Origin: Cavia porcellus
Taxonomy: Eukaryota > Chordata > Mammalia > Rodentia > Caviidae
Assembly: GCF_034190915.1 (NCBI RefSeq)
Contig: NW_026947496.1
Coordinates: forward strand, 33,476,001 to 33,540,000
DNA length: 64,000 nucleotides
Reading direction: 5' to 3'
Each line of letters opens with the position of its first letter. Position 1 is the first letter of the stretch. A program made the translations under genes and the position numbers. Shown piece after piece: positions 11,931 to 23,440 of the stretch. The notes under the pieces were generated by a model. The model did no database searches. It had not been told where the DNA came from and saw nothing but the letters and a program-made list of their open reading frames with translations.

Positions 11931-12426
11931 TCCAGAATTATCTTTTTCTTTCTTCTCACATGTTTCTACATAGAGCCACAACTAAGCAGAGTGAAAGAAT
12001 CAGGGAGGAAGAACACAAACATACTGAGGATTATAGAAGTGTGGATAACAGGCCAGTAAGTACTAATCTTATGTGTGATAAAATTAGAGTCGAGTATTTA
12101 AGTGACTCTTTTAGTTATGTAGTAACCTGAGTCAATAAATAAGTAGGAACAAAGCCTGGCATGATGAACTCTCACACCAATTCCATTACTTCCACAGTAG
12201 GATAGTCTCAATTGGGAATGAGTCCTTAAACAGACGACATCTACTGGAACATTGGGGAGAAAGTTTATTTCATTCTTAATACATTTGCTTAAAGCTTTAG
12301 AACACTGATATTACTTGCCTGATGAACTCAGCAGGTATAATCCAGGCTCTTGTGTGCAATGAACAAAAAACTGCAAAATATACACCCAGTGGCGAGTGAT
12401 AAGCAGTGATATTTATTGAAAATCGT

Positions 12427-12540
12427 GGGGCTAGGGATTTAACTCAGCGGCATAAGCGCCTGCCTTGCAAGCACGTGGTCGTGAGTTCTATCCCTGGTAC
12501 TGATGAAAAAAAAAAAAGAAAATAAAAAGAAAAAGAAGAT
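12427..12540 (+). repeat. ID SINE
   Basis: Intact body (ggggctagggatttaactca ... cataagcgcctgccttgcaagc ... ggtactgatg) and a long A-rich tail with G interruptions. The flanking duplication is imperfect (aatcgtg / gattgtg). Confidence 0.88.
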
Positions 12541-13002
12541 TGTGAAGTTGTATTCAGGGCAAGTCCATGTCAGAGAAAGATGTGGCACAGTCAGAAAAGT
12601 AGTGCTGGGGTGGTAGGAAAGCAAAAGTACTGCATATAGATCACAGTGTATAGCAGCAGTCCTAGATAAGTCAGGTTTTCAGAATTTAAAGGATATGCAC
12701 ATCCAGGTGCTCTCCCTGAACTTCTAGGTATGATTGATATGTGTTTTTCAGGGGTTTTCAACATGCATGCCTGTCCTAGAATTCACTCTGAATTACATGC
12801 ATAATGTGTAGTGCCTGTTCCTGAATGCCTAATAAGGTTGGAATAGGGTAAAGGTGTCTGACAGGCTAGGAGATCCAGTATGTATATGCTCTCTCCAGCA
12901 TCAGAGATTTATTTGCTTTTTGTTACATGATTCTCTTCTTCTCTTAGGACAATGGAAGGAAGAGTGGTTCTAGAATGCTGTTTAAAATTAAATGAGTGGA
13001 AG

Positions 13003-13150
13003 TCAGATGTTGTGGCACATGTCTGTAATACCAACATTAGGAAGGTTGAGGCAAGGATAGACATAAGTTTGAGGCCAGCCTGGACTATTCAGTGAGTTCA
13101 AGGCCAGCCCAAACTGCATATTGAGACCCTATCTCTAAATAAATAAATAA
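13003..13150 (+). repeat. B1 SINE
   Basis: Core ggcacatgtctgtaataccaacatt..., two gagttcaaggccagcc-like modules, ending gagaccctatctc and an (aaat)n tail. Confidence 0.87.
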
Positions 13151-13289
13151 ACAGGATAAATAAAATAGTGGAAGGAAATGACCTCCTTAATTCTATTACT
13201 TCTAACTGCATTATTACCAGTTGCAATACAACTAAAAGTGTTGATTCTGTTTTAGCAAATGCTACAGCTCACAGCAAATGTTACAGCAG

Positions 13290-13660
13290 ATGGAGACCAA
13301 GAATCGAGCAGCATCCAAGGTTTGGAGGCAAGTGTTTGGTGGCAAGGCTTTATTGATGCTGTCAGTCCTGATTGGGGTCACTCCCAAAGAGTCAGGTCCT
13401 GAATTTTCCATGTGCAGGGTTTTTATAGGGTTTATAAGCAAAGAAGTGCAGAAGCAGAGAACTTGTTAGTTGATTAGACAGAAACATATTGAATTTCACC
13501 TTCTTTGCATGTGGCAGAACAGCTGGTGTTACATGATTGGTTAAAAGGTTACATTCTGGTCTTATCTATTTGGCATATGGTGGGAAGAGGGTTGCAACAT
13601 TCTGGGAAATAGAAACTTACCAGGGAATAAAGGCTTATCAAAGGGTATGGGATCCTGACT
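13290..13660 (-). mobile_element. possible LTR remnant
   Basis: The segment around ggcaaggctttattgatgctgtcag and gtttttatagggtttataagc looks like the reverse of an LTR (an AATAAA-containing R region and a TATA-like block). No target duplication or internal region was found. The family is not identified. Confidence 0.35.
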
Positions 13661-13693
13661 GGGAGCAACTGTTTTTTTCTTCTTTACCTCTTG

Positions 13694-13800
13694 TTATGTC
13701 TTGTGTTTAGATGTCTCCCTAAAGCTTCATGTAATCAAAGGAGGGGTTTTTCCAGAGGTGGCTGGGTCTACAGTGTGTGACTCTGTGGAGTACTTGGTTA
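13694..13800 (+). mobile_element. MaLR LTR 5' fragment
   Basis: The run ttgttatgtcttgtgtttagatgtctccctaaagcttcatg matches the start of the MaLR-type LTRs at 19490 and 49322. It loses similarity after about 100 bp. Confidence 0.45.
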
Positions 13801-13889
13801 CCTGCCCTGAACTTTAGTAGCTCTGTGTTTAGCATCAAGGGTATTTGTGCTTCCTCGTGGGTTATGGATACACTTGGAGCACTTCTTTT

Positions 13890-15700
13890 CTATAGATTTT
13901 AGCAATTTTCTTTCTGTTTTTCTGATCTTCTGTTCCCCTGAGGTTTTTAGCTCCCAAAGTGTTGTATTTGTTTAGTTGTTGGTTCTGGACAACTCAAAAA
14001 CAAACAAACAAACAAACAACCCAGGATTGAGAGGTCCAATATCTTTCGGCACAGGAAGAGAAAAATTGGCCTATTTAAAGTCCCTGCCACTGTTTCTGCA
14101 TGCACAAGTCTCCAGCATGCAGTGGAACAGCCAAGCGGACTCATCTCCTCTAGGTTTCAAAGCCTGTTTGCCCAGAACTGGGGTAGTTTGCTGATACTGG
14201 TTTACTCTGCTTTTTACTCAGTTTGCTTTTGTTGTGATAACTGTGGCTGTAAGCTTATGCTGTTGTCTGAAAGGATGTATAACCTGTATGTCCTGACTGA
14301 GTTTATGTAGTGCTAGATTTGAGATTCTCTCACCAGATGTGCACGCTTTATTGTTTGACTTAGCAAACTGAGTCTTCTCTAGTGATGGGTCTTGTTCCAT
14401 TTTTAATTGGCTAGGGAATATTCAGCCAGTAAGGCATCCTACTTCTGGAATTTTCAACCAGAAGATGAATTGTATTTATTGGGAAAATCCAGTGGGTTCA
14501 AAGGAAGTAGCACTTGTGCTCACTTAAGGATGGAGACATCCAGTTCCATGAAATTTATCCCTACCAGGTTAAATGCCTGGAGGCTAAAAGGCTCAGACTA
14601 ACAGGAGAGGCCTTGTCAAGTCCTCACTGGTGGGCACTGACCCAGGGCCAGGCCTGACAGGATTCTGGATCCTATTTTTTGTTCTTCCTATCTATGGATG
14701 GGAACAACCTCATCTATTCCTTCTGAGTCCCTGCTCAGAAGTCTTCTTAACCATTGGGACAAGTTTCACACCTTTCAAAGAGATCATCTTATACTTCTGT
14801 GTAATCACAAATGGCCTATGTTATCTATCCACTGAGGGGAAGTGAGACATGGTTGCCCCTTGGCAGCCTGAAATATAATGTCATATTACAACTGTATCTT
14901 ACTGTAAGGAAAAAGACACACGGTCAAAATGGTCAGAGGTATGTTATATTCAAGCCTAAGCCTTTGTGGCCCCTACCAGAGGGCTAATATCTGTACATAA
15001 GAAGTCATCATCTCTCAAGCTGCAGAGGATTGGCTCCTGTCATCTCCTCCTTTCCACAGAGCACTTACTCAGGAACTGTTCAATCAGGCCATCTCCTGAG
15101 TCCACCTCATACTAGGTCTAGGTCTCCTTACCTTTGGGCTGAGTCATTTCCTTCCCTCCATTTAACTATAAACATCACCTTAATGCTTATCCATTGTTCT
15201 GGAAGAGGTACAAAATAGAGTAACAAAAGCCCAGGAGGTCACCTTATCAGAACAACTGACAGAGATGCAGTAGGAGGCATCTAGAATCAGATGCTTTTTT
15301 ATTCCTGGAAGCTTTAGTTATCAAGTCTTTCTCTTTTCCTTTTTGCTTTTACTGCTTCCTGCTGCTGCTGTCCCATGATCTTCAAAAAAAAAAAAAACAT
15401 AGCTACTTACTACCTACTATGGTATGTGTGCGTGGCAATTCCTTCCTCCTTATATGCAAGAACCTGGACTATTTTTGGCTTGTTCAACAGTAACAGTCAT
15501 CCTCCTAGACAGGAGCCAATGATTGAGCCTTCCACTGAGATCTGAGTCATGCTTAAAGACTCTCTGACCTGCCTCTTGCCTTTTCACTTAATAAACTACA
15601 GTCAAAGACATCTGGAGTACATATAGGATGTGGGGAAAATGCTTTAGAAAATACAAAGACCTCAGAGGCATCAGGTTTCTTCCTAAGAGTGTAGCGTCTA
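13890..15700. other. intergenic, no gene seen
   Basis: There is a (caaa)n run at 13998-14018 and an A run near 15384. The block ending cacttaataaactac near 15600 could be an LTR tail but is not assigned. No gene evidence. Confidence 0.45.
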
Positions 15701-15703
15701 GAG

Positions 15704-15783
15704 CAGTGGTGATGACCTTACAGTGTGCGTACCACAGTGGGCCATTTGCATCACAGAAAGGTCTAAAAGGTTCACCATCACTA
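15704..15783. mobile_element. short hAT-like MITE
   Basis: An 80 bp segment with imperfect terminal inverted repeats: cagtggtgatgacctt at the left, and tagtgatggtgaacctt as the reverse complement of the right end. The right terminus closely resembles hAT termini of the 'tagtgatggcgaacct' type known from several vertebrates. The left 8 bp flank is gtctagag, which fits the hAT preference nTnnnnAn. The right flank taccagag matches it at 5 of 8 positions. It carries no coding sequence and would need a transposase supplied in trans. Confidence 0.55.
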
Positions 15784-15826
15784 TACCAGAGGGAGGCAAA
15801 GTATATGCCGGTAAAATTACTACCAC

Positions 15827-16040
15827 TAAGCCAGGTGTAGTTGCACATGCCCCATCAGTATTCTGGGAGTTTTCTGGGAGGAAAATGGCAAGTTTGAGCC
15901 TAGTTTGGGAAACTTAGTAGTTAGCAAGATCTCATCTTAAAAGAAAAAAAATACATATATGCATGCTGAGGGGTATAACTCAGTGCCACAAAGTAGCAAT
16001 ACTAGAATGTGCATGTTGGTACCTAGAAATAAAACATCTA
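15827..16040 (+). repeat. B1-ID fusion SINE (B1-dID type), diverged
   Basis: A B1-like left half (gccaggtgtagttgcacatgcc ... gcaagatctcatctta) is followed after an A-rich linker by an ID-like right half (gctgaggggtataactcagtgcc ... ttggtacc). The left half lacks the doubled module, as expected for B1-dID. Confidence 0.6.
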
Positions 16041-17465
16041 GAAATAAAAACATCTACAAACTGTTGGCCCAAATTCAGAGGGAGGAGTGAGCACTTCCTG
16101 TGGGTTTAGGTAGTTGAGCAAATCCATCTGTAAGGAAAATGTGCATAGTAGCCTGAAAGACTAAAATGGACAAGTGAAAGTGACACAGGACAGGAAGAGA
16201 GCTAAATCACTGAGGATCTGGGGGACATACCAAAGTAGCAAGCTCAGAAATGTCTAGAGGGAAAGATAACAGACTGCATTTGGAGGGATGAGTGGGGAAC
16301 ATCAGAGTCCCTGAATGGGAACATTTCCTCTCTGAGCAGAAAAGCTCTTGGAAAAATGAAACTCTGACCTTCAGCATTAAATCATTGTCAACTAGGTTTC
16401 CAGAGGCCACTAAATGTCCCAGTCCACACTGTTGAGGTATCACAAGCTTCCACAGTAGCTGATGGCATGTACCAGCCAAAACTCTGATGCTGGGGTGCTG
16501 CTGTCTAGGTATGGATGCGACTTGAAAGCTCAGTAGCAACTAGCAGTCAGGATTAGACTGCTTCAGGCAAAAATGGTATCACCCGCTCTTGCTTTCTTTC
16601 CCTTTTCCCATAACAAAGCCACAATCCCTGCAGTATATTGACCTGAAGTCATGAAATAACCGAGCCCAAGAGAGTCCTTTCCAAGCCACCAAGACATATT
16701 GCCTGTTTTGGAGAAAGTGATGAGGATGCTGAGTCTACCAAGAGGAGGCCACAGGGTTGCTGTCACCGTGACATGTCAGCACTGGAGCTGATGAAGTGTG
16801 TGACTAAAGCAGGATTTCCACCCAAATGGACATGACAGGACAGAGCAGTGGGCACATCGGAATACACAGTGTCTCCCTCTACATCTAATCTTTGCTTTCT
16901 CACCTTTACTTACTTGCTTCCATAAAGCATGTCCTTCTTTTCTGTTCTCTTCTTGCCTCTTGTACATGGAGGTGTGCAGAAATGAGAGGTGGGGGCATAG
17001 AATTATATTATAACACTCAGAAGTTGGCAAAGAGCCACTGTTAAGAGCCAGGGACATTGAAGGATGAGCATTGCTTAGGCCAGGCATGGACTTGCTGCGC
17101 AGGCCCGCTCTTGTTGGAGGGTCCAGAGGGAGCCACCTGTCACTGGCTGCTTTCCTGCAGCCCCTGACTTATGCTGCACTCCTCAGATGGCAGCTACTTC
17201 TTACCACAACAAACGTGCTAGAGACATTGGTACCTGGGCATGCCATCTCCCAGGGTCAAAGGTTGGGATCTGGAGCAGCCCGGGCACCACTGATTGGGAA
17301 GCCAGCACTTTCAGGGAACCTTCAAGGCAGCTTTGTGTTCCACTTGCTCCTCACATTTCCTCCCATATCCCTGATCTTGTAAATGTGGGTACCACAAAAC
17401 CTCAGGCTTTGAAGATCCTTGAATGACAGAAGACTAACTGTCTCCTGCCTTCTCAATCTGTGGTA
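16041..17465. other. intergenic, no gene seen
   Basis: Fairly balanced composition. Frames of about 100 codons are present on both strands but overlap each other and show no motif. No repeat recognised. Confidence 0.45.
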
Positions 17466-17479
17466 GTTGGCTCTCCACT

Positions 17480-17640
17480 TCCACACTCCTCAGAGGAAGT
17501 CAGTGATTCTAGATGCCCCAGTCTCTGGCAACCAGCATTCTTTTTTCCACCTCTGTGAATTTCACTGCTCCCCATATCTCACGTAAGTGGGATCACACAG
17601 TATTTGCCCTGTTGTAGCTGGTTGATTTTGTCACTGGGTT
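17480..17640 (+). repeat. old L1 (L1M-type) 3' fragment
   Basis: Text such as gtctctggcaaccagcattc and gtgggatcacacagtatttgccct follows old L1M 3' non-coding sequence by eye. Confidence 0.55.
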
Positions 17641-17687
17641 GGGTCTGGTGGTCCCCAAGGCTAAAATTCTTTTAAAGTAAGTTTCAC

Positions 17688-17779
17688 GGGGCTGGGGATT
17701 TAGCTCAGCGGCATAAGCACCTGCCTTGGAAGCAGGCAGTCGTGAGTTCGATCCCCGGTACCGATAAAAAGGAAAAGGA

Positions 17780-17813
<34 letters not shown>

Positions 17814-17814
17814 A
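17688..17814 (+). repeat. young ID SINE, perfect 17 bp TSD
   Basis: Near-consensus ID element (ggggctggggatttagctca ... gatccccggtaccgataaaaag) with a poly-A tail of over 30 bases. The target duplication tttaaagtaagtttcac is perfect at 17671-17687 and 17815-17831. An intact body, long pure tail and perfect TSD indicate a very recent insertion, possibly polymorphic. Confidence 0.95.
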
Positions 17815-17966
17815 TTTAAAGTAAGTTTCACTGACTCTACAAGAAAAACGAATTTTCAGAATGTGTCAATAAAAGGGACATGAGAAGGTTAATTAGAAAT
17901 AGGACACACTCAAACAATGGAACAGGGGTGCTCAGAGACACAAGACATGATCCCCTTGGGAACTGG

Positions 17967-18126
17967 GATCTTTTTTGTTTGCTGGTTTTGAAACAGGGCC
18001 TCACTATGTGGCCCAGACTGGCCTCAAATTCACTATGTAGCCCAGGTTTGTCTCGAACCCTAGGCAATCCTCCTGCTTGAGTCTTTCAAGTGCTGAGATC
18101 ACAGACTTGTAACACCATGACCAGCA
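17967..18126 (-). repeat. B1 SINE
   Basis: Reverse-oriented B1 (gaaacagggcctcactatgtggcccagactgg ... gtgctgagatcacagac) with two 'actatgtagcc' modules. The flanks share gatctttt. Confidence 0.87.
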
Positions 18127-18179
18127 GATCTTTTACGGGTTTTGGGGGGGCAGAAGTTTGTTTTAGTCTCTTTTCTTTT

Positions 18180-18228
18180 TCTCCTCCTCCTCCTCCTCCT
18201 CCTCCTCCTCTCCCTCCTCCTCCTCATG
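18180..18228 (+). repeat. (TCC)n microsatellite
   Basis: About 15 CTC/TCC units with few interruptions, giving a pure pyrimidine strand of about 50 bases. Confidence 0.95.
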
Positions 18229-18515
18229 CCTGCTGAACTTCTGCTGATCTATGCCACTAAGCCTGTTTTATACTCTTAGTCTTGTATATTGAGTAGGAGA
18301 AAACAGCCCACCCATGGTGAGATAACGGTTCATTCCTGTGGGAAATTATAAAAGGTGTTCTATTCCCAGGTGACCTAGGATAATTTACAAAATAAAAAAG
18401 GAATGGGTAAACTCATTTGCTGATAAAAGGAGGGTTGCCAGGGTTTACTATGTTTTGGAAGACAAGAAAAATATAAGATAAACTGGGCTTGTGTCTCAAG
18501 GCTACATTTCTTCTT

Positions 18516-18636
18516 CTTCTTTTATTTATCTATTTATTTATTTTGTCTTTTTCCTTTTTATCAGTACCGGGGATCGAACTCACAACTGCCTGCTTGCAAG
18601 GCAGGTGCTTATGCTGATGAGCTAAATCTCCAGCCC
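18516..18636 (-). repeat. ID SINE with TSD
   Basis: Reverse-oriented ID body with an (aaat)n-type tail. The duplication ctacatttcttctt lies at 18502-18515 and 18637-18650. Confidence 0.92.
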
Positions 18637-18803
18637 CTACATTTCTTCTTAAAACTACAATTTTTCAAATCTCAATTTTCTTGTCTCCTTTCTACCTAGT
18701 TTTTTTATTTCTCCCATCTTACCTCAATTTTACTATAATGTCTTCAAAGCTCACTCATCTTTAGCACAAGTCATAATTTTCTTTATTTTGAAAACTGTAT
18801 AAG

Positions 18804-18889
18804 GTCAGGGGTTTGACTCTGCAGGCACAAGTACTTGCCTGGCAAACCTGAGGCCATGAGTTCAATCCCAGCACAAAAACCAAAAAATT
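18804..18889 (+). repeat. diverged ID SINE
   Basis: ID-like body (ggtcaggggtttgactctgcagg ... gagttcaatcccagca) with an A-rich tail. The flanks aaaactgtataag and aaaactccataag look like a decayed target duplication. Confidence 0.75.
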
Positions 18890-18909
18890 AAAAATTAAAA
18901 ACTCCATAA

Positions 18910-19004
18910 GGGCCAGGGATATAGCTCAGTGGTATAATGCCTGCTGACAAGTGCAAGGTCGTAAGTTTGATTCCAAATACCAATACCAATAAATAAATAA
19001 ATAA
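18910..19004 (+). repeat. diverged ID SINE
   Basis: Immediately follows the previous copy: gggccagggatatagctcagtgg ... gtttgattccaaatacc, tail (aaat)n. Two ID copies in tandem show a local insertion hotspot in A-rich DNA. Confidence 0.8.
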
Positions 19005-19024
19005 AACCTGAATGTCTCATAATT

Positions 19025-19210
19025 ATAAGCACGGATTCTATTTTGTGTTCCCATTCATCCACTGATGGACAGTTCGGTCACTTCTGCCTCTTAACCACTG
19101 TTAACGCTGCCATGAACTTGGGTAGGCAGTTATCTATTTACCTCCCTTCTTCCTGTTCTTTTGAGTATAGACCCAGAAGTGAATTACAAATACTAAGTTT
19201 TGTGCTTATT
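19025..19210 (+). repeat. old L1 (L1M-type) 3' fragment
   Basis: cattcatccactgatggacagtt ... aacgctgccatgaac ... tgagtatagacccagaagtg follows the old L1M 3' region. Confidence 0.6.
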
Positions 19211-19321
19211 GCTGATGGACTGGATTCTCCAACACTGAATTTGTTTCTTTCTTTCCTTTTTTTTTTTTTTTTAAATTTTGATCTAAAGTGAAAGACTTTC
19301 TTAAAGAATTACTGTCTTTGA

Positions 19322-19362
19322 AGTCATAAGGTCATAAGTTCAACCCCTGGTACCAAAAAAAA
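19322..19362 (+). repeat. 5'-truncated ID SINE
   Basis: Only the 3' third remains (gtcataaggtcataagttcaacccctggtacc plus A tail). It is flanked by aagaattactgtcttt and aagaattaccatcttt, a probable target duplication. Confidence 0.65.
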
Positions 19363-19489
19363 CAAAAAAAGAATTACCATCTTTACCAAATTTAGATCAG
19401 GAAGCCCATTTTATGTAATCATTACACAACACAATAGTGATTATTTGGATCCTGAATTCTAGGACCAGGCTTGTTTCTCAAGAAGCAAG

Positions 19490-19853
19490 GTTGGTTTATG
19501 TGTTGATGTCCCCCTAAGCTCATGCATTCATGGGGGTAAGTTTCTAGAGTTTGTGATTGACTCATGGTCCAATGGTGGGGTTATGGGTGTACTACACCTG
19601 TCATGGGACGAGTACAATATAAAGGAGAGAAAGATGTTTGTTTTTTCTCTCTTTCCCTTTTGCCCCTTTTGCTCTTGCTGCTTTTGCTGTTTTCTGAAGC
19701 TATGAACTGTTTTCCTTCCGCCATGCTGCCTGCCTTGGCCAGCTGAGTATGGACTGAAACCTCTACAAACTGTGAGCTAAATAAACCTTTCTTCTTTAAG
19801 TTCAGGTGTCAGATATTTTGTTTCAGCAATGAGAGAAAAGTAACCAAGACATT
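19490..19853 (+). mobile_element. ERVL-MaLR-type solo LTR
   Basis: Starts gtgttgatgtccccctaagctcatg and ends with the hallmark gagtatggactgaaacct, then ctacaaactgtgagctaaataaacctttctt and ttttgtttcagcaatgagagaaaagtaac. AATAAA lies near 19781. Homologous to 49322-49680 and 36820-37128. No internal coding region. Confidence 0.7.
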
Positions 19854-19859
19854 ACCTGT

Positions 19860-22000
19860 TGATAAGTTATATCCATTGGGGGAACACAGACACCACCCTT
19901 TCTCCTCTTTATACCCTCCCAGTCCCTTTTAGTCCCCTCTGAGCTTCCATCTGTAGTCCATTCTCTTCTAAGAAGTGTAAAGACGGAGGACCAAGAGGCA
20001 GAGATGCCAGTTTTTGTGACCCCTTAACTTCATGAAACAAAGACAGAAAGAAAGTAGCTAGTGAGGCACATACAAACCACTGGGGTAAATGTTTCAATAG
20101 AAAGAGAAAAAAAAAAACCTCAATCCTGAGGTTGCTAACTGACTTGAAGACAGAGATCTGTGCAGATGAGTGGGCCAGGATGAGGAAAGGAAATAACCTG
20201 TCTTCTTCACTAGGATACATGCAGTTCCAATATCCAGAGCCGGGAAGCCTTCCCAACCCTCATTTTCACATCCTGCAAGGTCCAATCAATGGATTTCATC
20301 CTGAAGGACAGACCTGGGCCCCAACAGACCACTCCCACGAGGTTTCCAGTTTCTCCTTGTAATCTCTGGATAAGATACATCTCAGGGAGTATCTAGTGTC
20401 CTTGGCCCAGTTGTAACAGAACTGGAGCACAGTCTCAGCTAGCGAAGCGAAGAGAAAGAATGGCAAATTCATCCCAGAATAACTTCCAATGAAGTTATAT
20501 TTGAAGTTCAGCATAGTCTAGATGCATGTCAATCTAGTAGTCTATTATTGTGGAATAAACTATTCTCAGTTATTGATTGAAAACAACAATTTGATTGTAT
20601 ATCCTGATGCAGGTAGAGCTCTACTGGGAGATGTGTCTAGCCTAGGGGGATATGGGCAGAGATAGAGCACCTGGTGGCCACAACACTACTGTCTCTGCTC
20701 AGTGAGGATGGTCAGAGGTTGGGCTCAACTGGACTGTCACCTGAGACACATGGCCTTTCTGCCAGGGTTCTGGCCTACAAGAAAAGACTGTTTTGTGACC
20801 AAGATAGGTAGCTGCAGTTCTTTCATGACTTAGCCTTAGAAACCACCTAGTGTCATCTCTCATCTGCTCTGTGGGTTAAAGTAGATACAGGTCACCCAGT
20901 TTCAAAGATGAGGATGCAAACCTTGCCTTCTAATGACAGGAACAGCAAGAACTAAGTTTCAAAAGCTACCATGTGCACTTGAGTGTGTGATGACTCACCA
21001 AACCTGTACATTAGTGCCCCCAGACTGACATGGGGAGGAAGTAAAAATGTCATCCTGGTGGGTACAGGAGGTTTCTTGGATAAGGTTGGCATGCAAGCCA
21101 GTGCTGAGGACAGAACCTACACTGTGATGTTGATGTTCGTGGCTGTGGAGCAGCAGGAGCCTGTGAGCAGAGACAGAAGAAATTCTGCAATGGCAAGTGG
21201 ACTCTGACAGGTGGGCTCAGGAACAGAGGGCCCAGCAGGTCACATCAGAAAAGATCAGAGCCAGGGTGGAGTAAGCAGAGTCTGGTGATATGCACAGAGG
21301 CCAGTGTAAGATGGAGACCTATGGTGACCTGAGGGAGGAGCAAAGAGCAGGAAAGAGGGCTTGGTTCTCAGAACTGACCATTGGCTGATGGCTAGTGTTC
21401 CTGTTGGTCAAAGGACTCATGGTGGTGGTCTAATGGCATCACCTTGAAAAGTAAGGGAACATTTTTTTTTCTCAAAAGTGAGAAGAAATGAGGCAATTTT
21501 GAAGTTCAGATGTTATAGGGTGGTTTCTTTAGAAATGGCTTGCCTAGCAAAATATTCTAGGTCCTTCTTGCCTCGAACAAGGAATTGGACAAGCCAAGCC
21601 AATAACAGGGCCAACAAGTTTATTTGAAAAGTGTGGGATAAAGAGATATGGAAGAAACGAGCTCTGCAGTGTGAACTTGGGCTGAACAAAGAGAAAAAAA
21701 AGTTAAAAGCAAAAGTAAAATCATGCTCGATGTTCAGATGCTGCATGGACTACCACACAAACTCATACATGATAATCCTTCCCTAATGTTGGCTCTTTTT
21801 ATGCAGCCCACATCTTGTGGGAGCTCCTAGGGTTCTACATGTAGGGTCCCTGCATTGCCCTAGGATCTTGTAATAAACAGGTTCTGCCAGTTCCCCAGCC
21901 AGCTTTGCCATGCACTATTTTCCATAGCACAGCAAGGTAACGTGGAGGGACGCTTTGTCTTCTGAGTAAAGTAAGAAGTGAGATTATTTCTGAAATTTAA
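19860..22000. other. intergenic, no gene seen
   Basis: No gene. The part at about 21530-21900 (accaacaagtttatttg-like block, later ttgtaataaacaggttc) could be one or two LTR remnants, but I could not assign a family. Frames up to 115 codons on the - strand near 19909-20256 lie over mixed sequence with no motif. Confidence 0.4.
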
Positions 22001-22002
22001 AA

Positions 22003-22165
22003 ACCACTGATGATCTTAGGAACTCTGGAGGCTGAAGTAGCAAGTTGAAGGTCAGCCTGGATAACTGAGACTCTGTCTTAAAGTGGGTGAAAAGGAGCTA
22101 GGAATGTAATAGCCCTGGCCTTGGAAGACCCTTGGTTCTATCCCCAGAACTTGGGGTGGAGGGCA
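22003..22165 (+). repeat. B1-ID fusion SINE, diverged
   Basis: B1-like half (aactctggaggctgaagtagc ... gagactctgtcttaa) joined to an ID-like half (gagctaggaatgtaatagcc ... ggttctatccccagaac). Confidence 0.6.
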
Positions 22166-22319
22166 CTGTGTGTGCTAAACATTTTTATGAGCATTTTATG
22201 AAAATAAAAAAAATATGCTTTTTGAATTTCAGTATGTAGCAGATGTTCTGCCAAGTTATTGTTCTAAAAAACTGTACAACTCAATTGTTTTTTTTTTTTT
22301 TCTTTTTCTTTTTTTTTTT

Positions 22320-22465
22320 AGGTCTTTTTGGAACAGGGTCTTGCTATGTGGTTCATGCTGGCCTTGGGCTCACTTTGCAGCCCAGGTTGGTCTTGAACTT
22401 GCAGTGATCCATCTGCCTCAGCCCAAATGCTGGGATTACAGGGGTGCACCACCATGCCTGACTTT
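22320..22465 (-). repeat. B1 SINE
   Basis: Reverse-oriented: gaacagggtcttgctatgtgg ... cactttgcagcccaggttgg ... gctgggattacaggggtgc. A T-rich run at 22288-22318 is its A tail on the other strand. Confidence 0.9.
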
Positions 22466-23440
22466 CAACTGTATTTTTAATATATTTCAAAATATGATTA
22501 CAAAAATATGTCTATAGTGGAAAATTTGAGAAATACAAAACACACAGAAGAAATGAAAGTCACCTGTGTACTATACTATCACCCACGGTCTACTCTAGAG
22601 ATTCACGCAGTGAATCTCTTATATACCTACAGTTTTGTTTTGCAAAATACAAATATTTTACATACTTATGGGTCTATACAGTTTTGCTTATGTCTTCAAA
22701 CACAACCTTAAAAGTTATGGGCCATCTAAGATGTTGAGAAATCATGACATAATAGCCATTCCACTATTTTGGAACGTATAGGATGTTCTTGATTATTTCA
22801 TATACATATGTACATCATACATATGTATATTCAGAGGTACATATGCATATGATAAAAATACGTATGCAACCTTGTGCATTAATCTTTATCTCTCAATATT
22901 TTTTCCCTACGAGAAATCACTGAGTCAGGGCACATGTTTGTATTAGTGCATATTAATTATATGGAATGGGATTCACTGTGGCATATTTATACATGCATAT
23001 ATACTTCCATCCCATCCACTTCATTACGTTCCCTTCTCCCTCTCCCTGATCTCCTTACTCTAAATACTGACGGTTTCTCCTTTTAAGATTCTTGAAAGAT
23101 AATAGCCAAGCTGCTTTCCAAAAACAGCGCGCCAGTTTTTACCCTTGTCCGCATTAGATGGCTAGGGACCCTACCCTCCTTGACATTTCCAAAGAAGTAC
23201 ACAAGAAGCACACTTTTGGCAATCGGCTTGTTGGGACTTTGTCATAAAATGAGGTCACTTTAAAATTTAAAAAAAAAATTTAGCAGTTAGAAACAACTCT
23301 AAAACTCTGTGACATGCCCGTCCTAGGGAAGGAGAGGTGATCAGAGGAAACTTCAAGGTGTCTTTCTGTGCCTGAGGTTCTGGTATTTTCACTGCGATCA
23401 CCGGCAGAAGAATGCGGTGAGGATTTTGCCACCGGGCTTG
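22466..23440. other. intergenic, AT-rich; probable old L1 pieces
   Basis: Blocks such as tgggattcactgtggcatatttatacatgc (near 22970) and ccaagctgctttccaaaaacag (near 23110) resemble old L1 sequence. There is a run of alternating catatatgtac-type sequence at 22795-22860. No gene evidence. Confidence 0.4.
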
